A DNA stretch of 64,000 nucleotides from Halobellus rufus (GCF_000739575.1 NZ_BBJO01000024.1:91090-155089); one strand, 5' to 3'. Positions 43,817 through 54,020 are shown, counted from the first letter of the stretch. Notes: generated by a model from the letters alone, not told the origin. Program-made: numbers and translations.

Positions 43817-43904
43817 AAAGTCCACACGCGGGTATAACGGTTTCCAATCCCCCACGCCGGAAAGTCCACACGCGGGTATAACGGTTTCCAATCCCCCACG
43901 CCGG
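43817..43904. repeat. perfect 44-bp tandem duplication covering tRNA-Val promoter
   Basis: Two identical 44-bp units (43817-43860 and 43861-43904). Each contains GGGTATAACGG, i.e. CGTTATACC on the tRNA strand, a TATA-like box. The first copy lies ~30 bp upstream of the tRNA 5' end, the second 44 bp further. The tRNA gene therefore has two identical promoter copies. The same boxes read on the plus strand could also serve the gene at 43939. Confidence 0.85.
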
Positions 43905-43938
43905 AATCCTTACCGCGTGCGGGATCGAACACCGATCT

Positions 43939-44469
43939 ATGCCCGATGGGTCGCGACTCGCCACCGCCCTCGTCGCCGTCGCCGTCCTCCTCGCGGTCGG
44001 CGTCGTCGCCGTCGCGAGCAACCCCGGACTCCTCCCGACCGGCGAGTACGAGCGAACGAGCGTGACTCTCGTCGACGGAGACACCGACGAGACGCTCGCG
44101 ACGGTGAATGCCCGCGTGGCCGATACGCAGTCGAAGCGCTACACCGGACTCAGCGAGACCGACTCCCTCGGCGCGAACGAGGGGATGCTGTTCGTCCACG
44201 ACGAGGAGGGGCAGTACGCCTACGTGATGCGCGATATGGCGTTCCCGATCGACATCGTCTTCGTCGACGGCGAGGGGACGATCACGGCGATCCACCACGC
44301 CGAACTCCCGCCGGAGGGCACCTCGAACGACGATCTCCGGCGCTACCGCGGTCGGGGCAAGTACGTGCTGGAAGTGCCGTACAACTACACCAGCGAGCGC
44401 GGCGTCGAAATCGGCGATCGGATCCGGATCGACGGAGAGTGGGGACCGGCGTCGACCGCGGAGTCCTGA
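43939..44469 (+). CDS. DUF192 family protein, membrane-anchored
   Basis: 176 aa. One N-terminal TM/signal anchor (LATALVAVAVLLAVGVVAVA) is followed by a DUF192 domain: RYTGLSETDSLGANEGMLFV, YAYVMRDMAFPIDIVFVDG, ITAIHHAELPP. It is exposed outside the cell. DUF192 proteins are small beta-barrel domains of unknown role, common in haloarchaea. First gene of the core chromosome right of the element; the tandem 44-bp repeat lies in its upstream region. Confidence 0.9.
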   Translation: MPDGSRLATALVAVAVLLAVGVVAVASNPGLLPTGEYERTSVTLVDGDTDETLATVNARVADTQSKRYTGLSETDSLGANEGMLFVHDEEGQYAYVMRDMAFPIDIVFVDGEGTITAIHHAELPPEGTSNDDLRRYRGRGKYVLEVPYNYTSERGVEIGDRIRIDGEWGPASTAES

Positions 44470-44519
44470 CCGGTCGCCGAACCGAAAGCCCGACGGTGCG
44501 TGCGGCCCTGCTGTGACGT

Positions 44520-44789
44520 ATGAGCGACCCTGCCGACGCGTTCGACGCGCTCGACGGCTGGCGCGTCGAGGGCTACGCCGCGCGCGTCCACTACCGCGGG
44601 GCGGGCGACCGCTACAGCATCGAGTTCTACGGGCCCTCGGAGTGCGTCCTCTACTGGAAGGTGAAAGGCGACGGCGAGACGGCCGTTCCCGTCGGCCGCG
44701 ACACCGTGCCGGAGCCGCTCCGAACGAGGATTCGCGAGGACCTCGACGCCGCCGGGCTCGACCCCGAAATCGAGCGCCGGCAGCTGTGA
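44520..44789 (+). CDS. conserved-looking small hypothetical protein (89 aa)
   Basis: 89 aa, acidic: ALDGWRVEGYAARVHYRGAG, RYSIEFYGPSECVLYWKVKG, then VPEPLRTRIREDLDAAGLDP. Composition and codon use are typical of core haloarchaeal genes. A compact alpha/beta domain is likely; I do not recognise a named family. It is 50 bp after the DUF192 gene and 68 bp before the ABC transporter, same strand. Confidence 0.7.
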   Translation: MSDPADAFDALDGWRVEGYAARVHYRGAGDRYSIEFYGPSECVLYWKVKGDGETAVPVGRDTVPEPLRTRIREDLDAAGLDPEIERRQL

Positions 44790-44857
44790 TCGAACGCAGG
44801 GACGCCGGACGTGACGCGATGGAACCCTTTAGTACCGACGCGGCCTGAAACACGGTG

Positions 44858-46798
44858 ATGGTCAACCCCGCGGAGGACGACCCGTTCGAGCGACAGCGCG
44901 AACGCGCGGAGAACCCTATGCGTCGGCTCTTCGACGAGTACGGCCGCGAGAACGCGTTCGCGTTCGTCGTCGGCCTGACGTCGAGCGTCGTCGCGCGCCT
45001 GCTCGACCTCCTCCCGCCGGTCCTCCTCGCGGTCGCGGTCGACTCCATCTTCTTCGACGAGCGGCCGTTCTCGCTGTGGCTCGTCCCCGGCGCGTGGCTG
45101 CCGACGACGCCGAGCGGACAACTCCACCTCGCTGCGGGGCTGATCGCCCTCTCCTTCTTCGGCGGAGCGGCGTTCCACTGGACGCGGAACTGGGGGTGGA
45201 ACTCCTTCGCCCAACACATCCAGCACGCCGTCCGCACGGACACCTACGACAAGATGCAGCGGCTGAACTTGGACTTCTTCGCCGACAAGCAGACCGGCGA
45301 GATGATGTCGATCCTCTCGAACGACGTCAACCGGCTAGAGCGGTTCCTCAACGACGGGATGAACTCGGCGTTCCGCCTCGGGGTGATGGTGCTCGGAATC
45401 GCGGCGATCCTCCTGTACTGGAACTGGCAACTCGCGGTCGTCACTCTCACCGTCGTCCCGCTGATCGGCTACTTCACCTACCGCTTCGTCAACACGATCC
45501 AGCCGAAGTACGCCGAGGTCCGCTCCTCCGTCGGGCAACTGAACTCCCGGCTGGAGAACAACCTCGGCGGCATCCAGGTGATCAAGTCCTCGAACACCGA
45601 GGACTTCGAGTCCGAGCGCGTCGACGACGTCTCGCAGGACTACTTCGACGCCAACTGGGACGCGATCGGCACGCGGATCAAGTTCTTCCCCGGCCTCCGC
45701 CTCCTCTCGGGGATCGGCTTCATCCTCACGTTCTTCCTCGGCGGGATCTGGGTCCTCACCTACCGGGAGACCGGCAGCGCGCCGCTGTTCTTCTCCGGTG
45801 AACTCACCCCCGGGGAGTTCGTCGGCTTCATCCTCTTCACCCAGCGGTTCATCTGGCCGATGGCGCAGTTCGGCCAGATCATCAATATGTACCAGCGCGC
45901 CTACGCCTCCGCCGCGCGGATCTTCGGACTGATGGACGAGCCCGCCCAGATCGAGGAGAAACCCGACGCGGAGGAGCTCGTCGTCGACGAGGGGCGCGTC
46001 GTTTACGACGACGTGAGCTTCGGTTACGACGCCGAAGAGACGATCGTCGAGGACATCTCCTTCGAGGTCGCGGGCGGCGAGACGCTCGCGCTCGTCGGAC
46101 CCACAGGGGCCGGAAAGTCGACCGTCCTCAAGCTCCTGCTCCGGATGTACGACGTCGACGAGGGGTCGATCTCGGTCGACGGCACCGACATCCGCGACGT
46201 GACGGTCCCGAGCCTCCGGCGCTCGATCGGCTACGTCAGCCAGGACACGTTCATGTTCTACGGGACGGTGGAGGAGAACATCCGCTACGGGACGTTCGGC
46301 GCGACGCAGGAGGAGGTCGTCGAGGCCGCGAAGGCCGCCGAGGCCCACGAGTTCGTCGAGAACCTCCCCGACGGCTACGCCACCGAGATCGGCGAGCGCG
46401 GCGTGAAGCTCTCGGGCGGCCAGCGCCAGCGGCTCTCGATCGCGCGCGCGGTCCTCCGCGACCCGGAGATCCTCGTGCTCGACGAGGCGACCTCCGACGT
46501 CGACACCGAGACGGAGATGCTCATCCAGCGGTCGCTCGACAGGCTCACCGAGGACCGCACGACGTTCAGCATCGCCCACCGGCTCTCGACGATCAAGGAC
46601 GCAGAGCAGATCGTCGTCCTCGAAGACGGGAGGATCGCCGAGCGGGGGAGCCACGAGGAACTGCTCGCGAACGACGACCTCTACGCGCACCTGTGGGGCG
46701 TGCAGGCGGGCGAGATCGACGAACTGCCCGAGGAGTTCGTCGAGCGCGCCAGCCGCCGAGCCTCGCGGACGGAGATCGAGTCCGACGCCGACGACTGA
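44858..46798 (+). CDS. ABC transporter, fused permease and ATPase (MsbA/exporter type)
   Basis: 646 aa from ATG 44858. The N-terminal type I exporter membrane domain with six TM helices (about residues 25-340) is followed by the nucleotide-binding domain: Walker A VGPTGAGKST, Q-loop YVSQDTF, signature LSGGQRQRLSIARA, Walker B ILVLDEATSDVD, H-loop IAHRLST. It works as a homodimer exporting lipids, drugs or peptides. Alone in its operon, with the convergent aroE downstream. Confidence 0.94.
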   Translation: MVNPAEDDPFERQRERAENPMRRLFDEYGRENAFAFVVGLTSSVVARLLDLLPPVLLAVAVDSIFFDERPFSLWLVPGAWLPTTPSGQLHLAAGLIALSFFGGAAFHWTRNWGWNSFAQHIQHAVRTDTYDKMQRLNLDFFADKQTGEMMSILSNDVNRLERFLNDGMNSAFRLGVMVLGIAAILLYWNWQLAVVTLTVVPLIGYFTYRFVNTIQPKYAEVRSSVGQLNSRLENNLGGIQVIKSSNTEDFESERVDDVSQDYFDANWDAIGTRIKFFPGLRLLSGIGFILTFFLGGIWVLTYRETGSAPLFFSGELTPGEFVGFILFTQRFIWPMAQFGQIINMYQRAYASAARIFGLMDEPAQIEEKPDAEELVVDEGRVVYDDVSFGYDAEETIVEDISFEVAGGETLALVGPTGAGKSTVLKLLLRMYDVDEGSISVDGTDIRDVTVPSLRRSIGYVSQDTFMFYGTVEENIRYGTFGATQEEVVEAAKAAEAHEFVENLPDGYATEIGERGVKLSGGQRQRLSIARAVLRDPEILVLDEATSDVDTETEMLIQRSLDRLTEDRTTFSIAHRLSTIKDAEQIVVLEDGRIAERGSHEELLANDDLYAHLWGVQAGEIDELPEEFVERASRRASRTEIESDADD

Positions 46799-46825
46799 GC
46801 GGCGCCGGACGACTGCGTCTGCCCT

Positions 46826-47632
46826 CTACGCCAACTCGGCCCGCAGCGCCTCGTTCATCGCGTCGACCGGCGCGTCGCCGCCGGTCCAGATCTCGAAGGC
46901 CTCGACGCCCTGAAACAGCAGCATCCACGCGCCGTCGATCGTCGTCGCGCCCGCCTCGCCCGCCTCCCGGAGCAGCCGCGTCTCGATCGGGCTGTAGACG
47001 GCGTCGAGGACCGCGAGATCGGCGTGCAGATGCTCGGCCGGGACGGGCGTGTCGTCGACGTCCGGCTCCATTCCGACGCTCGTGGCGTTGAGAAGCAGGT
47101 CCGCATCGGCGACGCGGTCGAGCGTGTCCAGCCCGCCCGCGGTCGCGCCGGGGACGTCGGCCGCGAGCGACTCCGCGCGCTCGACCGTCCGGTTCGCGAT
47201 GTGGACCGACGCGCCCGCGTCGGCGAGGGCGAACACCGCGGCCCGACCGGCCCCGCCCGCGCCGACGACGACGGCGTCGCGGCCGTCGATCAGCACGTCG
47301 TGGTGGGCGAACGCGCGTTCGACGCCCGCGACGTCGGTGTTGTAGCCGCGGGGCGTGGGTTCGGAGAAGTCGATCGTGTTCACGGCACCGACGCGTCGGG
47401 CCACGTCGTCGAGGTCGACCGCGTCGAGGACGTCCCGCTTGAACGGGATCGTGACGTTCAGTCCGGCGATTCCGAGCGTCTCCGCGGCGGCGACGGCGTC
47501 GGCCGCGGCGTCGCGGTCGGGCTCGAAGGTGACGTAGCGCGCGTCGAGGCCGAGCGCCTCGTAGGCGGCCTCGTGCATCGGCGGCGACAGCGAGTGGCCG
47601 ACCGGGTTGCCGAGGAGTCCGAAGACCTGCAT
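46826..47632 (-). CDS. aroE: shikimate dehydrogenase
   Basis: 268 aa, usual length. Shikimate-binding [17 protein letters not shown], catalytic Lys in [10 protein letters not shown] and Asp in [15 protein letters not shown]-binding [15 protein letters not shown] with ANRTVERAE. It reduces 3-dehydroshikimate to shikimate with NADPH in aromatic amino-acid synthesis. Start ATG 47632. Other shikimate-pathway genes are not in the window. Confidence 0.95.
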   Translation of the reverse strand: MQVFGLLGNPVGHSLSPPMHEAAYEALGLDARYVTFEPDRDAAADAVAAAETLGIAGLNVTIPFKRDVLDAVDLDDVARRVGAVNTIDFSEPTPRGYNTDVAGVERAFAHHDVLIDGRDAVVVGAGGAGRAAVFALADAGASVHIANRTVERAESLAADVPGATAGGLDTLDRVADADLLLNATSVGMEPDVDDTPVPAEHLHADLAVLDAVYSPIETRLLREAGEAGATTIDGAWMLLFQGVEAFEIWTGGDAPVDAMNEALRAELA

Positions 47633-47773
47633 ACGAACGCCTCCGCCGTCGACCGTGTTAAGTGGTCGGCTCCGCCGTCGTCACTCGTACGCCTCCCCAC
47701 TGTCGCCCGCGGGCCCCAGCGGGCGACGGTCCGAACCGCAAGAGATAGGCGGCACAAGGAAGCATCTCCGGTG

Positions 47774-49096
47774 ATGACTTCGCGCTTTCGCCACCCGCTC
47801 ACCGCCGCGGGCGGGGCGCTCTTCCTGACGCTTCCGTGGGTCGTCTCGTGGGCGACGGGGGTATCAGAAGGCTTCGGGCCGCTGACGGTCGTGAGCGTCG
47901 CCGGCCTCGCCGTTCTCGGCGCGTCGTTCCTTCTGGCGTGGGGGGCGGAAACCGCCGAGAAGGACGTCCCGCGGGCGTTCGCCATCGCGGTACTCGCGGT
48001 GCTCGCCGTCGCTCCCGAGTACGCCGTCGACGCGCTGTACGCGTGGCAGGCCGCGACCGACCCCTCGAAGGCGAACCTCGCGGTCGCCAACATGACCGGG
48101 GCGAACCGCATCCTCATCGGCCTCGGCTGGTCGGGGATCGCGCTGTTCTCGGTGTACAAGGCCACGAGCGCAGGCCGGAACGACTCGAGCGTCGTGAACC
48201 GGGAGGGCCGCCTCCGCGACGCGGTGAAACTCGACCCGAGCATCTCCACGGAGATCCTCTTTCTGTTCCTCGCGACCGTCTTCGCCTTCTTCGTCCCGCT
48301 CAACGGCGGCATCGACGCCATCGACACCATCGTGCTCGTCGGCCTCTACGTCACCTACATCGCCATCATCATCCGGGGCGACGTCGAGGACCACGACGAG
48401 CAGATCGGCGTGCCCGCCTACTTCCAAGCGAAACCGCGGCCAGTCCGGGTGCCGATCGTCCTGGCGCTGTTCGTCTACTCGGGCTTTCTGATCTTCACGG
48501 CGGTCGAGCCGTTCGCGCACGGCCTCGAATCCCTGGGGCTGCAGTTCGGGATCCCCGAGTTCTTCATGATCCAGTGGATCGCGCCGTTGGCCTCCGAGAG
48601 TCCCGAGCTCATCGTGACCGCCTACCTCGTGAACAAGGCGCGCTCGACGGCCGCGTTCAACGCGCTCATCTCCTCGAAGCTGAACCAGTGGACGCTTCTG
48701 ATCGGGACGCTCTCGGTCGTCTACAGCATCTCGCTGGGATCCTACGGCGTCCTCCCGTTCGACTTCAAGCAGGCCGCCGAGATCTGGCTCACGGCCGCCC
48801 AGAGCTTCTTCGCTATCGCGATCCTCGTGAACTTCCGGATCAGCGTCCGCGAGGCGGTCACGCTCTTGGTCCTGTTCGTCTCGCAGGTCGCCATCGAGTT
48901 CGCGCTCATCCGGACGTTCCCCGAGGCGCTCGCCGAGCAGTACTCGGTCTACCTCCTGCTCGCCTACACCGTCGTCTACATCCTCCTCGGCGCGGGGCTG
49001 CTCGCCTCCCGCCGGGGCGACCTCCGGCAACTCGCGCGGCTCACCGTCGCCAACATCCGCGGGACGCCGGTGCCGGAACCGGAGCGCGCCGACTGA
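47774..49096 (+). CDS. sodium/calcium exchanger family protein
   Basis: 440 aa from ATG 47774. About 11-12 TM helices in two inverted repeats. The alpha-1 motif reads VAPEYAVDALYAW with later ANMTGANRILIGLGW; alpha-2 reads APLASESPELIVTAYLVNKA and ISSKLNQWTLLIGTL. The acidic residues of these motifs bind cations in the CaCA superfamily. It exchanges Ca2+ (or another cation) for Na+ or H+. Neighbours are unrelated. Confidence 0.9.
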   Translation: MTSRFRHPLTAAGGALFLTLPWVVSWATGVSEGFGPLTVVSVAGLAVLGASFLLAWGAETAEKDVPRAFAIAVLAVLAVAPEYAVDALYAWQAATDPSKANLAVANMTGANRILIGLGWSGIALFSVYKATSAGRNDSSVVNREGRLRDAVKLDPSISTEILFLFLATVFAFFVPLNGGIDAIDTIVLVGLYVTYIAIIIRGDVEDHDEQIGVPAYFQAKPRPVRVPIVLALFVYSGFLIFTAVEPFAHGLESLGLQFGIPEFFMIQWIAPLASESPELIVTAYLVNKARSTAAFNALISSKLNQWTLLIGTLSVVYSISLGSYGVLPFDFKQAAEIWLTAAQSFFAIAILVNFRISVREAVTLLVLFVSQVAIEFALIRTFPEALAEQYSVYLLLAYTVVYILLGAGLLASRRGDLRQLARLTVANIRGTPVPEPERAD

Positions 49097-49183
49097 GCGG
49101 ACGGGGCGGTTCGGTCGGCCGGGCACCCGCCGGGGTCGGTCCGCTCCGAGAGTTTTTATATCGAGAGGCGACCACACCCGGTC

Positions 49184-50656
49184 GTGAACAGCGTGATCGG
49201 ACTGGTCGTCAGCCGCGCGGACTCGGCGTCTGTCGCCATCGGCGAGGAACTGCGCTCGATCGCGGCGTGGGAGTCCCGCGAGGACCCCGAGCGGAGCGAC
49301 GCCGACGGCGGCGGGACGTACTACCGCCACGGCGACTTCGAGCTTCGGGAGTTCGACGAGTGGCACCTCGAACTCGACGGCGTCGCGGATGCGTTCTCCG
49401 AGGTCCCCGAGTTCGTCGCCTTCCTCTCGCGACACTCCGGCGACACCGGCCCGCTGCTGACGGCGCACTTCACCGGCAACTTCGGGCCCGCGGAGTACGG
49501 CGGCCGGCCGGGCGAACTCTCCCGCGCCTGTCCGAACGTCCAGCGGGCGGTCGTCGAGGCGTTCGATCGCCACGCGCCCGACGGCTACGAGGTCGGCATC
49601 GAGGGCACGCACCACGGCCCGAGCGACGTGGGCGCGCCGTCGCTGTTCGTCGAACTCGGGAGCAGCGAGGCCGAGTGGGACGACCCCGAGGGAGCCCGCG
49701 CGGTCGCCCGGGCCGTCCTCGAACTCTCGGGTGTTCCCGCCGACGCCGACGCGCGTGCCGGTGTCGAAGTCAACCGGGGCGACGCTCCCGACGACGACAC
49801 GTCGGCGACGACCGCGCGCGACTGCCGGCACGTCGTCGGCTTCGGCGGCGGCCACTACGCGCCGCAGTTCGAGCGCGTCGTCCGCGAGACCGAGTGGGCT
49901 GTCGGCCACGTCGCGAGCGACTGGGTGTTGAAATCGATGGGGTCGCCGGCGGAGAACGCGGCGGTCATCGACGAGGCCTTCGAGCAGTCGGCGGCGACGC
50001 GCGCGCTCGTCGTCGACGGCGATCCCGAGGTCGAAGCGGTCGTCGAGGACCTCGGCCACCGCGTCGTCAACGAGACGTGGCTCCGGGAGACGTCGGGCGT
50101 CGACCTCGATTTGGTCGAGGCGCTGGAGTCCGATCTCTCGACGGTCGACGACGGGCTCCGATTCGGAAGCCGGGCGGCGGACGGCAGCGACGAGGGTACC
50201 GCCGGTGACGACGGCCGCGGCGGCTACGACGTCGTGTCGCTCCCGGACGACCTGCTGGCGGAGGCGTCGGGGATCGCCCGCGACGCGGCGTTCGAGGCGG
50301 TCGAATCGCGCGTCGTCGCCTTCGAGACGGTCGAGGGCGGGACGAAGCCGCGCGGCCGAGCGGCCGTCCTCGACCGAGCCGCCCTCGACGAGGTCGTCGA
50401 CGGACTCGCCCGGGTCCTCGAATCGAAGTACGACGACGTCCGCGTCGAGAGCGAGCGCGTGATCGCCACGCGCGAGGCGTTCGATCCGGCGGCGGCAGCG
50501 GCGGCCGGCGTGCCCGAGGGCCCCGCCTTCGGTCGGTTGTCCGCGGGCGAGACAGTCGAGGTCGACGGCGACGAGGTGACGCCGGCGGACGTCACCACCT
50601 CCGAGCGGGTGTCGTTCTCGACTCCCGAGCGTGGCGCGCGCCCCGATATCCAGTAA
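49184..50656 (+). CDS. dtdA: D-aminoacyl-tRNA deacylase (archaeal DtdA/GEK1 type)
   Basis: 490 aa with a GTG start at 49184 giving the family N-terminus (IGLVVSRADSASVAIGEEL). Further conserved stretches are LTAHFTGNFGPAEYGG, GYEVGIEGTHHGPSD, and VGFGGGHYAPQF, which carry the His/Asp residues of the zinc site. It removes D-amino acids from mischarged tRNA. The C-terminal ~100 residues (from about 385) are an acidic extension. A TATA-like TTTTTATAT lies ~27 bp upstream, giving a leaderless transcript. Confidence 0.93.
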   Translation: MNSVIGLVVSRADSASVAIGEELRSIAAWESREDPERSDADGGGTYYRHGDFELREFDEWHLELDGVADAFSEVPEFVAFLSRHSGDTGPLLTAHFTGNFGPAEYGGRPGELSRACPNVQRAVVEAFDRHAPDGYEVGIEGTHHGPSDVGAPSLFVELGSSEAEWDDPEGARAVARAVLELSGVPADADARAGVEVNRGDAPDDDTSATTARDCRHVVGFGGGHYAPQFERVVRETEWAVGHVASDWVLKSMGSPAENAAVIDEAFEQSAATRALVVDGDPEVEAVVEDLGHRVVNETWLRETSGVDLDLVEALESDLSTVDDGLRFGSRAADGSDEGTAGDDGRGGYDVVSLPDDLLAEASGIARDAAFEAVESRVVAFETVEGGTKPRGRAAVLDRAALDEVVDGLARVLESKYDDVRVESERVIATREAFDPAAAAAAGVPEGPAFGRLSAGETVEVDGDEVTPADVTTSERVSFSTPERGARPDIQ

Positions 50657-50746
50657 ATCGCCGCGAGGACCGGCCTCGGCGTCAGACGCGCGTCGGACAG
50701 AAGGGGGAAAGATCATTAGGCTGTATTCGGAAGGAACGCCCATACT

Positions 50747-51916
50747 ATGGACTCCATCGTCGACGATGCGATTGACGAGGCCGAGGAGACGGGGGATGGG
50801 AACACCGTCGACGGACCCGCCGGCGGGGAGATGCCCCGGACCGGAACGATGACCGACGAGGAACTGCAGGAAGTACTCGTCGACTTACAGACGGACATCA
50901 CCGTCGTCGGCTGTGGCGGGGCCGGCGGCAACACGGTCAACCGGATGCACGAAGAGGGCATCGAGGGCGCGTCGCTCGTCGCGGCCAACACCGACGTCCA
51001 GCACCTCGTCGAGATCGAGGCCGACACGAAGATCCTGATGGGCGAGCAGAAGACGCAGGGCCGCGGCGCGGGGTCGCTCCCGCAGGTGGGCGAGGAGGCG
51101 GCGCTGGAGTCCCAAGAGGAGATCTACGACGCGATCGACGGCTCGGACATGGTGTTCGTCACGGCCGGACTCGGCGGTGGCACCGGCACCGGCTCCGCCC
51201 CGGTCGTCGCGAAGGCCGCCCGCGAATCCGGCGCGCTCACGATCGCGATCGTCACGACGCCGTTCACCGCGGAGGGCGAAGTCCGCCGAACCAACGCCGA
51301 GGCGGGGCTGGAGCGGCTCCGCGACGTCGCCGACACGGTCATCGTCGTCCCGAACGACCGGCTGCTCGACGCGGTCGGCAAACTCCCCGTCCGGCAGGCG
51401 TTCAAGGTCTCCGACGAGGTGCTGATGCGCTCGGTGAAGGGCATCACCGAACTCATCACCAAGCCCGGTCTCGTCAACCTCGACTTTGCCGACGTGAAGA
51501 CCGTGATGGAGCGCGGTGGCGTCGCGATGATCGGCCTCGGCGAGTCCGACTCCGAGTCGAAGGCGCAGGACTCCGTCAAGAGCGCGCTCCGATCGCCGCT
51601 CTTGGACGTCGACATCTCAGGAGCTAACTCCGCGCTGGTGAACGTCACCGGCGGCTCCGACATGAGCATCGAGGAGGCCGAGGGCGTCGTCGAGGAGATC
51701 TACGACCGGATCGACCCCGACGCACGCATCATCTGGGGGACCTCCGTCGACGAAGAACTCGACGGCACGATGCGGACGATGATCGTCGTCACCGGCGTCG
51801 AGTCGCCGCAGATCTACGGTCGGAGCGAGGAGGAGTCACAGCCGGAGCCGCAGCCGCAAGCGCCGTCACAGGGACAGGGCCAAGGCCAGGGCTCCGAGAT
51901 CGACTACGTCGAATAA
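50747..51916 (+). CDS. ftsZ1: cell division protein FtsZ, type 1
   Basis: 389 aa. An acidic ~45-residue N-terminal tail precedes the tubulin-like GTPase domain: [16 protein letters not shown], the GTP-binding signature [15 protein letters not shown]7 loop [11 protein letters not shown]. The Pro/Gln-rich tail ends GSEIDYVE. FtsZ1 builds the first division ring and recruits FtsZ2 in haloarchaea. The order ftsZ1-secE-spt5 downstream is conserved in this group. Confidence 0.96.
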   Translation: MDSIVDDAIDEAEETGDGNTVDGPAGGEMPRTGTMTDEELQEVLVDLQTDITVVGCGGAGGNTVNRMHEEGIEGASLVAANTDVQHLVEIEADTKILMGEQKTQGRGAGSLPQVGEEAALESQEEIYDAIDGSDMVFVTAGLGGGTGTGSAPVVAKAARESGALTIAIVTTPFTAEGEVRRTNAEAGLERLRDVADTVIVVPNDRLLDAVGKLPVRQAFKVSDEVLMRSVKGITELITKPGLVNLDFADVKTVMERGGVAMIGLGESDSESKAQDSVKSALRSPLLDVDISGANSALVNVTGGSDMSIEEAEGVVEEIYDRIDPDARIIWGTSVDEELDGTMRTMIVVTGVESPQIYGRSEEESQPEPQPQAPSQGQGQGQGSEIDYVE

Positions 51917-52045
51917 GCGATCTCACGCGGACCGCAGACGTTCTATTCGCCAGTGAGGGGTGCAGCCGTCGAGGGCGACACGCCGCACGCGTCGTAGGCG
52001 GTATCAATAGATAGAAAAAGCCCGGCGCATTACCTGCACGCAACA

Positions 52046-52219
52046 ATGGACGTCAAGTACGACCTGACGAGCTACGTGCGGGTGCTGAAGCTGGCGAGCA
52101 CCCCCGGGTGGGAGGAGTTCTCACAGATCAGCCTCATCGCTGGCGCCGGCATCGTCCTCGTCGGTTTCCTCGGCTTTCTCATCTACGCGGTGATGAGCTT
52201 CCTCCCGGGAGGTGTCTGA
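52046..52219 (+). CDS. secE: preprotein translocase subunit SecE
   Basis: 57 aa: amphipathic N-terminal helix ([20 protein letters not shown]) and one TM helix ([20 protein letters not shown]). This is archaeal SecE/Sss1, which clamps SecY in the Sec61-type channel. The stop is 1 bp before the GTG start of spt5, so the two are coupled, the usual archaeal arrangement. Confidence 0.93.
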   Translation: MDVKYDLTSYVRVLKLASTPGWEEFSQISLIAGAGIVLVGFLGFLIYAVMSFLPGGV

Positions 52220-52220
52220 G

Positions 52221-52673
52221 GTGCCGATCTTCTCGGTGAAGACGACCGCGAGCCAGGAGCGGACGGTCGCCGACATGATCGCGAACCGCGAGGAACCGGA
52301 GATCCACGCCGTCTTGGCCCCCGACTCGCTCACGAGCTACGTGATGGTCGAGGCCGACAACGACGCGGTGATCACGCGCGTCCTCGAAGAGATCCCCCAC
52401 GCCCGCGGACTCGTCAAGAGCGGCGGGCAGGCCGGACAGTCCTCGATGGCGGAAGTCGAGCACTTCCTCTCGCCGACGCCGGACGTCGAGGGCATCGCCG
52501 AGGGCGACATCGTCGAACTGATCGCCGGGCCGTTCAAGGGCGAGAAGGCCCGCGTCCAGCGGATCGACGAGACGAAGGATCAAGTCACGGTCGAACTGTA
52601 CGAGGCGACCGTCCCGATCCCGGTCACCGTCCGCGGCGACCAGATCCGCGTCCTCGACAGCGACGAGCGATAG
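52221..52673 (+). CDS. spt5: transcription elongation factor Spt5 (NusG)
   Basis: 150 aa from GTG 52221 ([17 protein letters not shown]); an in-frame GTG 9 bp earlier is less likely. NGN domain to about residue 85, then a KOW domain ([22 protein letters not shown]). It binds the RNA polymerase clamp with Spt4 and increases processivity. Co-transcribed with secE. Confidence 0.95.
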   Translation: MPIFSVKTTASQERTVADMIANREEPEIHAVLAPDSLTSYVMVEADNDAVITRVLEEIPHARGLVKSGGQAGQSSMAEVEHFLSPTPDVEGIAEGDIVELIAGPFKGEKARVQRIDETKDQVTVELYEATVPIPVTVRGDQIRVLDSDER

Positions 52674-52802
52674 ACGGGTCGAACAGACCGCTTTTTCGTT
52701 CCGTTCCGTAGCGTCACACGAGGCCGTCACCAGCGGTGGCGTCGACCGCGTTCGACGGAGTGAGAGCGAGCGCGTCGGCGTCGAGAGGTCGGTCGAGGGT
52801 GG

Positions 52803-53105
52803 CTACAGCGCGTCGCGTCGCTTCAGTTCCTCGACGACGGTTCGGAGGTCGGCCTCGTCCTCGATGGCGGCTTTGATGTCCTCGCGGACGCGGACGGCCG
52901 TCGAGTCGGCGTCGTACGCCCGGACGTACTCCGCGCGGGAGTGCTCCTCGAAGGCGTGCCGGATCGCGAAGTAGCCGTCGGGGACGATGCTGCCGCAGAC
53001 CGTGCACTCGTGGCGGTCGTGTTCGACCGTCTGGTGGATGATCGCGGATTCGACGTCCTCGAAGCGCTCCGAGCAGCCGTCGATCCCGCACTTCCACAGG
53101 GACAT
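52803..53105 (-). CDS. C2H2-like zinc-finger protein (100 aa)
   Basis: 100 aa from ATG 53105 (MSLWKCGIDGC). Two fingers: CGIDGC with IHQTVEH, and CTVCG with RHAFEEH. The acidic C-terminal helix region ends LRTVVEELKRRDAL. A further start (GTG 53132) adds only a hydrophobic nonapeptide. A small predicted nucleic-acid or protein-binding factor known only as conserved unknowns in haloarchaea. Convergent-side neighbour of spt5; divergent from the PHP gene. Confidence 0.8.
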   Translation of the reverse strand: MSLWKCGIDGCSERFEDVESAIIHQTVEHDRHECTVCGSIVPDGYFAIRHAFEEHSRAEYVRAYDADSTAVRVREDIKAAIEDEADLRTVVEELKRRDAL

Positions 53106-53195
53106 ACCGAAGGCCACGACCACCGTCGACAAAACCGTTCCGCAGCCGGCGGCGAATAGAAATCACTAACAAAACGCGTCGCAAAACCCGCAGAC

Positions 53196-53999
53196 GTGAC
53201 CGAGACGGGTGCGTCCGGGCCGGATCCAGCAGGCGACGTCGACGACGGCGGAACCCGTGTCGACCTCCACGTGAAGCTCCTCGACGAACGCGTCGTCGCT
53301 CGCGCGAAGGACCGCGGCATCGACGTGCTCGTCTACGCCCCGCACTTCACGCGGCTCCCCGAGATCCGCGAGCGCGCGGAACGCTTTTCGGACGATGAAC
53401 TGCTGGTCGTCCCCGCACGCGAGGTGTTCACCGGAACGTGGCGTAACCGCCGCCACGTCCTCGCCGTCGGACTTGACGACCCCGTTCCGGACTTCATCTC
53501 GCTGGACGGCGCGTTCGGCGCCTTCCGGGAACAGGAGGCCGCCGTGCTCGTCCCCCACCCGCAGTTTCTCAACGTGAGTCTCGGCGTCGAGGACGTCCGG
53601 ACGCGCCGCGAGGACGTCCACGCCGTCGAGACGCACAACTTCAAACTGTTCGACCGACAGAACCGACGGGGGCGGCGTCTCGCACGCGCCGTCGACCGCC
53701 CCGAGTTCGGCTCGTCGTACGCGCACCTCCACGGGAGCGTCGGCGAGGTGTGGACGACGTTCGACCGCGAGATCGACTCCGAGGGAGACCTCGTGGCGGC
53801 GCTGCGCGACGGCGCGCCGCGGCGCGTGTTCCGACGGAACGGGCCGCGACACGCGGCTCGCGCGCTCGCGGAGTACGCTCACCTCGGCTACGAGAACTCC
53901 TGGGGAAAACTGGAGCGGATCTTCCTCTCGGGGACGGAGCCGACGCATCCCAGCCACGTCGCCTACCGCGGGCGGTTCGACGACGTCAGCGTGTACTAG
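53196..53999 (+). CDS. PHP-domain metal-dependent phosphoesterase
   Basis: 267 aa with GTG start at 53196. PHP signature RVDLHVKLLDERVVARAKDR, then VLVYAPHFTRLPEI, VLVPHPQF, AVETHNFKLF and FGSSYAHLHGSVGEVWT supply His/Asp/Glu metal ligands in the family's order, although the first motif is HVK rather than the usual HxH. It may be a phosphatase or phosphodiesterase of unknown substrate. The varied first motif leaves activity in some doubt. Confidence 0.85.
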   Translation: MTETGASGPDPAGDVDDGGTRVDLHVKLLDERVVARAKDRGIDVLVYAPHFTRLPEIRERAERFSDDELLVVPAREVFTGTWRNRRHVLAVGLDDPVPDFISLDGAFGAFREQEAAVLVPHPQFLNVSLGVEDVRTRREDVHAVETHNFKLFDRQNRRGRRLARAVDRPEFGSSYAHLHGSVGEVWTTFDREIDSEGDLVAALRDGAPRRVFRRNGPRHAARALAEYAHLGYENSWGKLERIFLSGTEPTHPSHVAYRGRFDDVSVY

Positions 54000-54020
54000 G
54001 CGGCGAAAGCGGGTCGAGGG

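Noticed and set aside
47864..50743. Very long open frame (959 codons) on the minus strand
   Set aside because: It is antisense to the sodium/calcium exchanger and dtdA, is Arg/Glu/Asp-rich with low complexity, and has no family features. GC-rich haloarchaeal DNA commonly gives such antisense frames.
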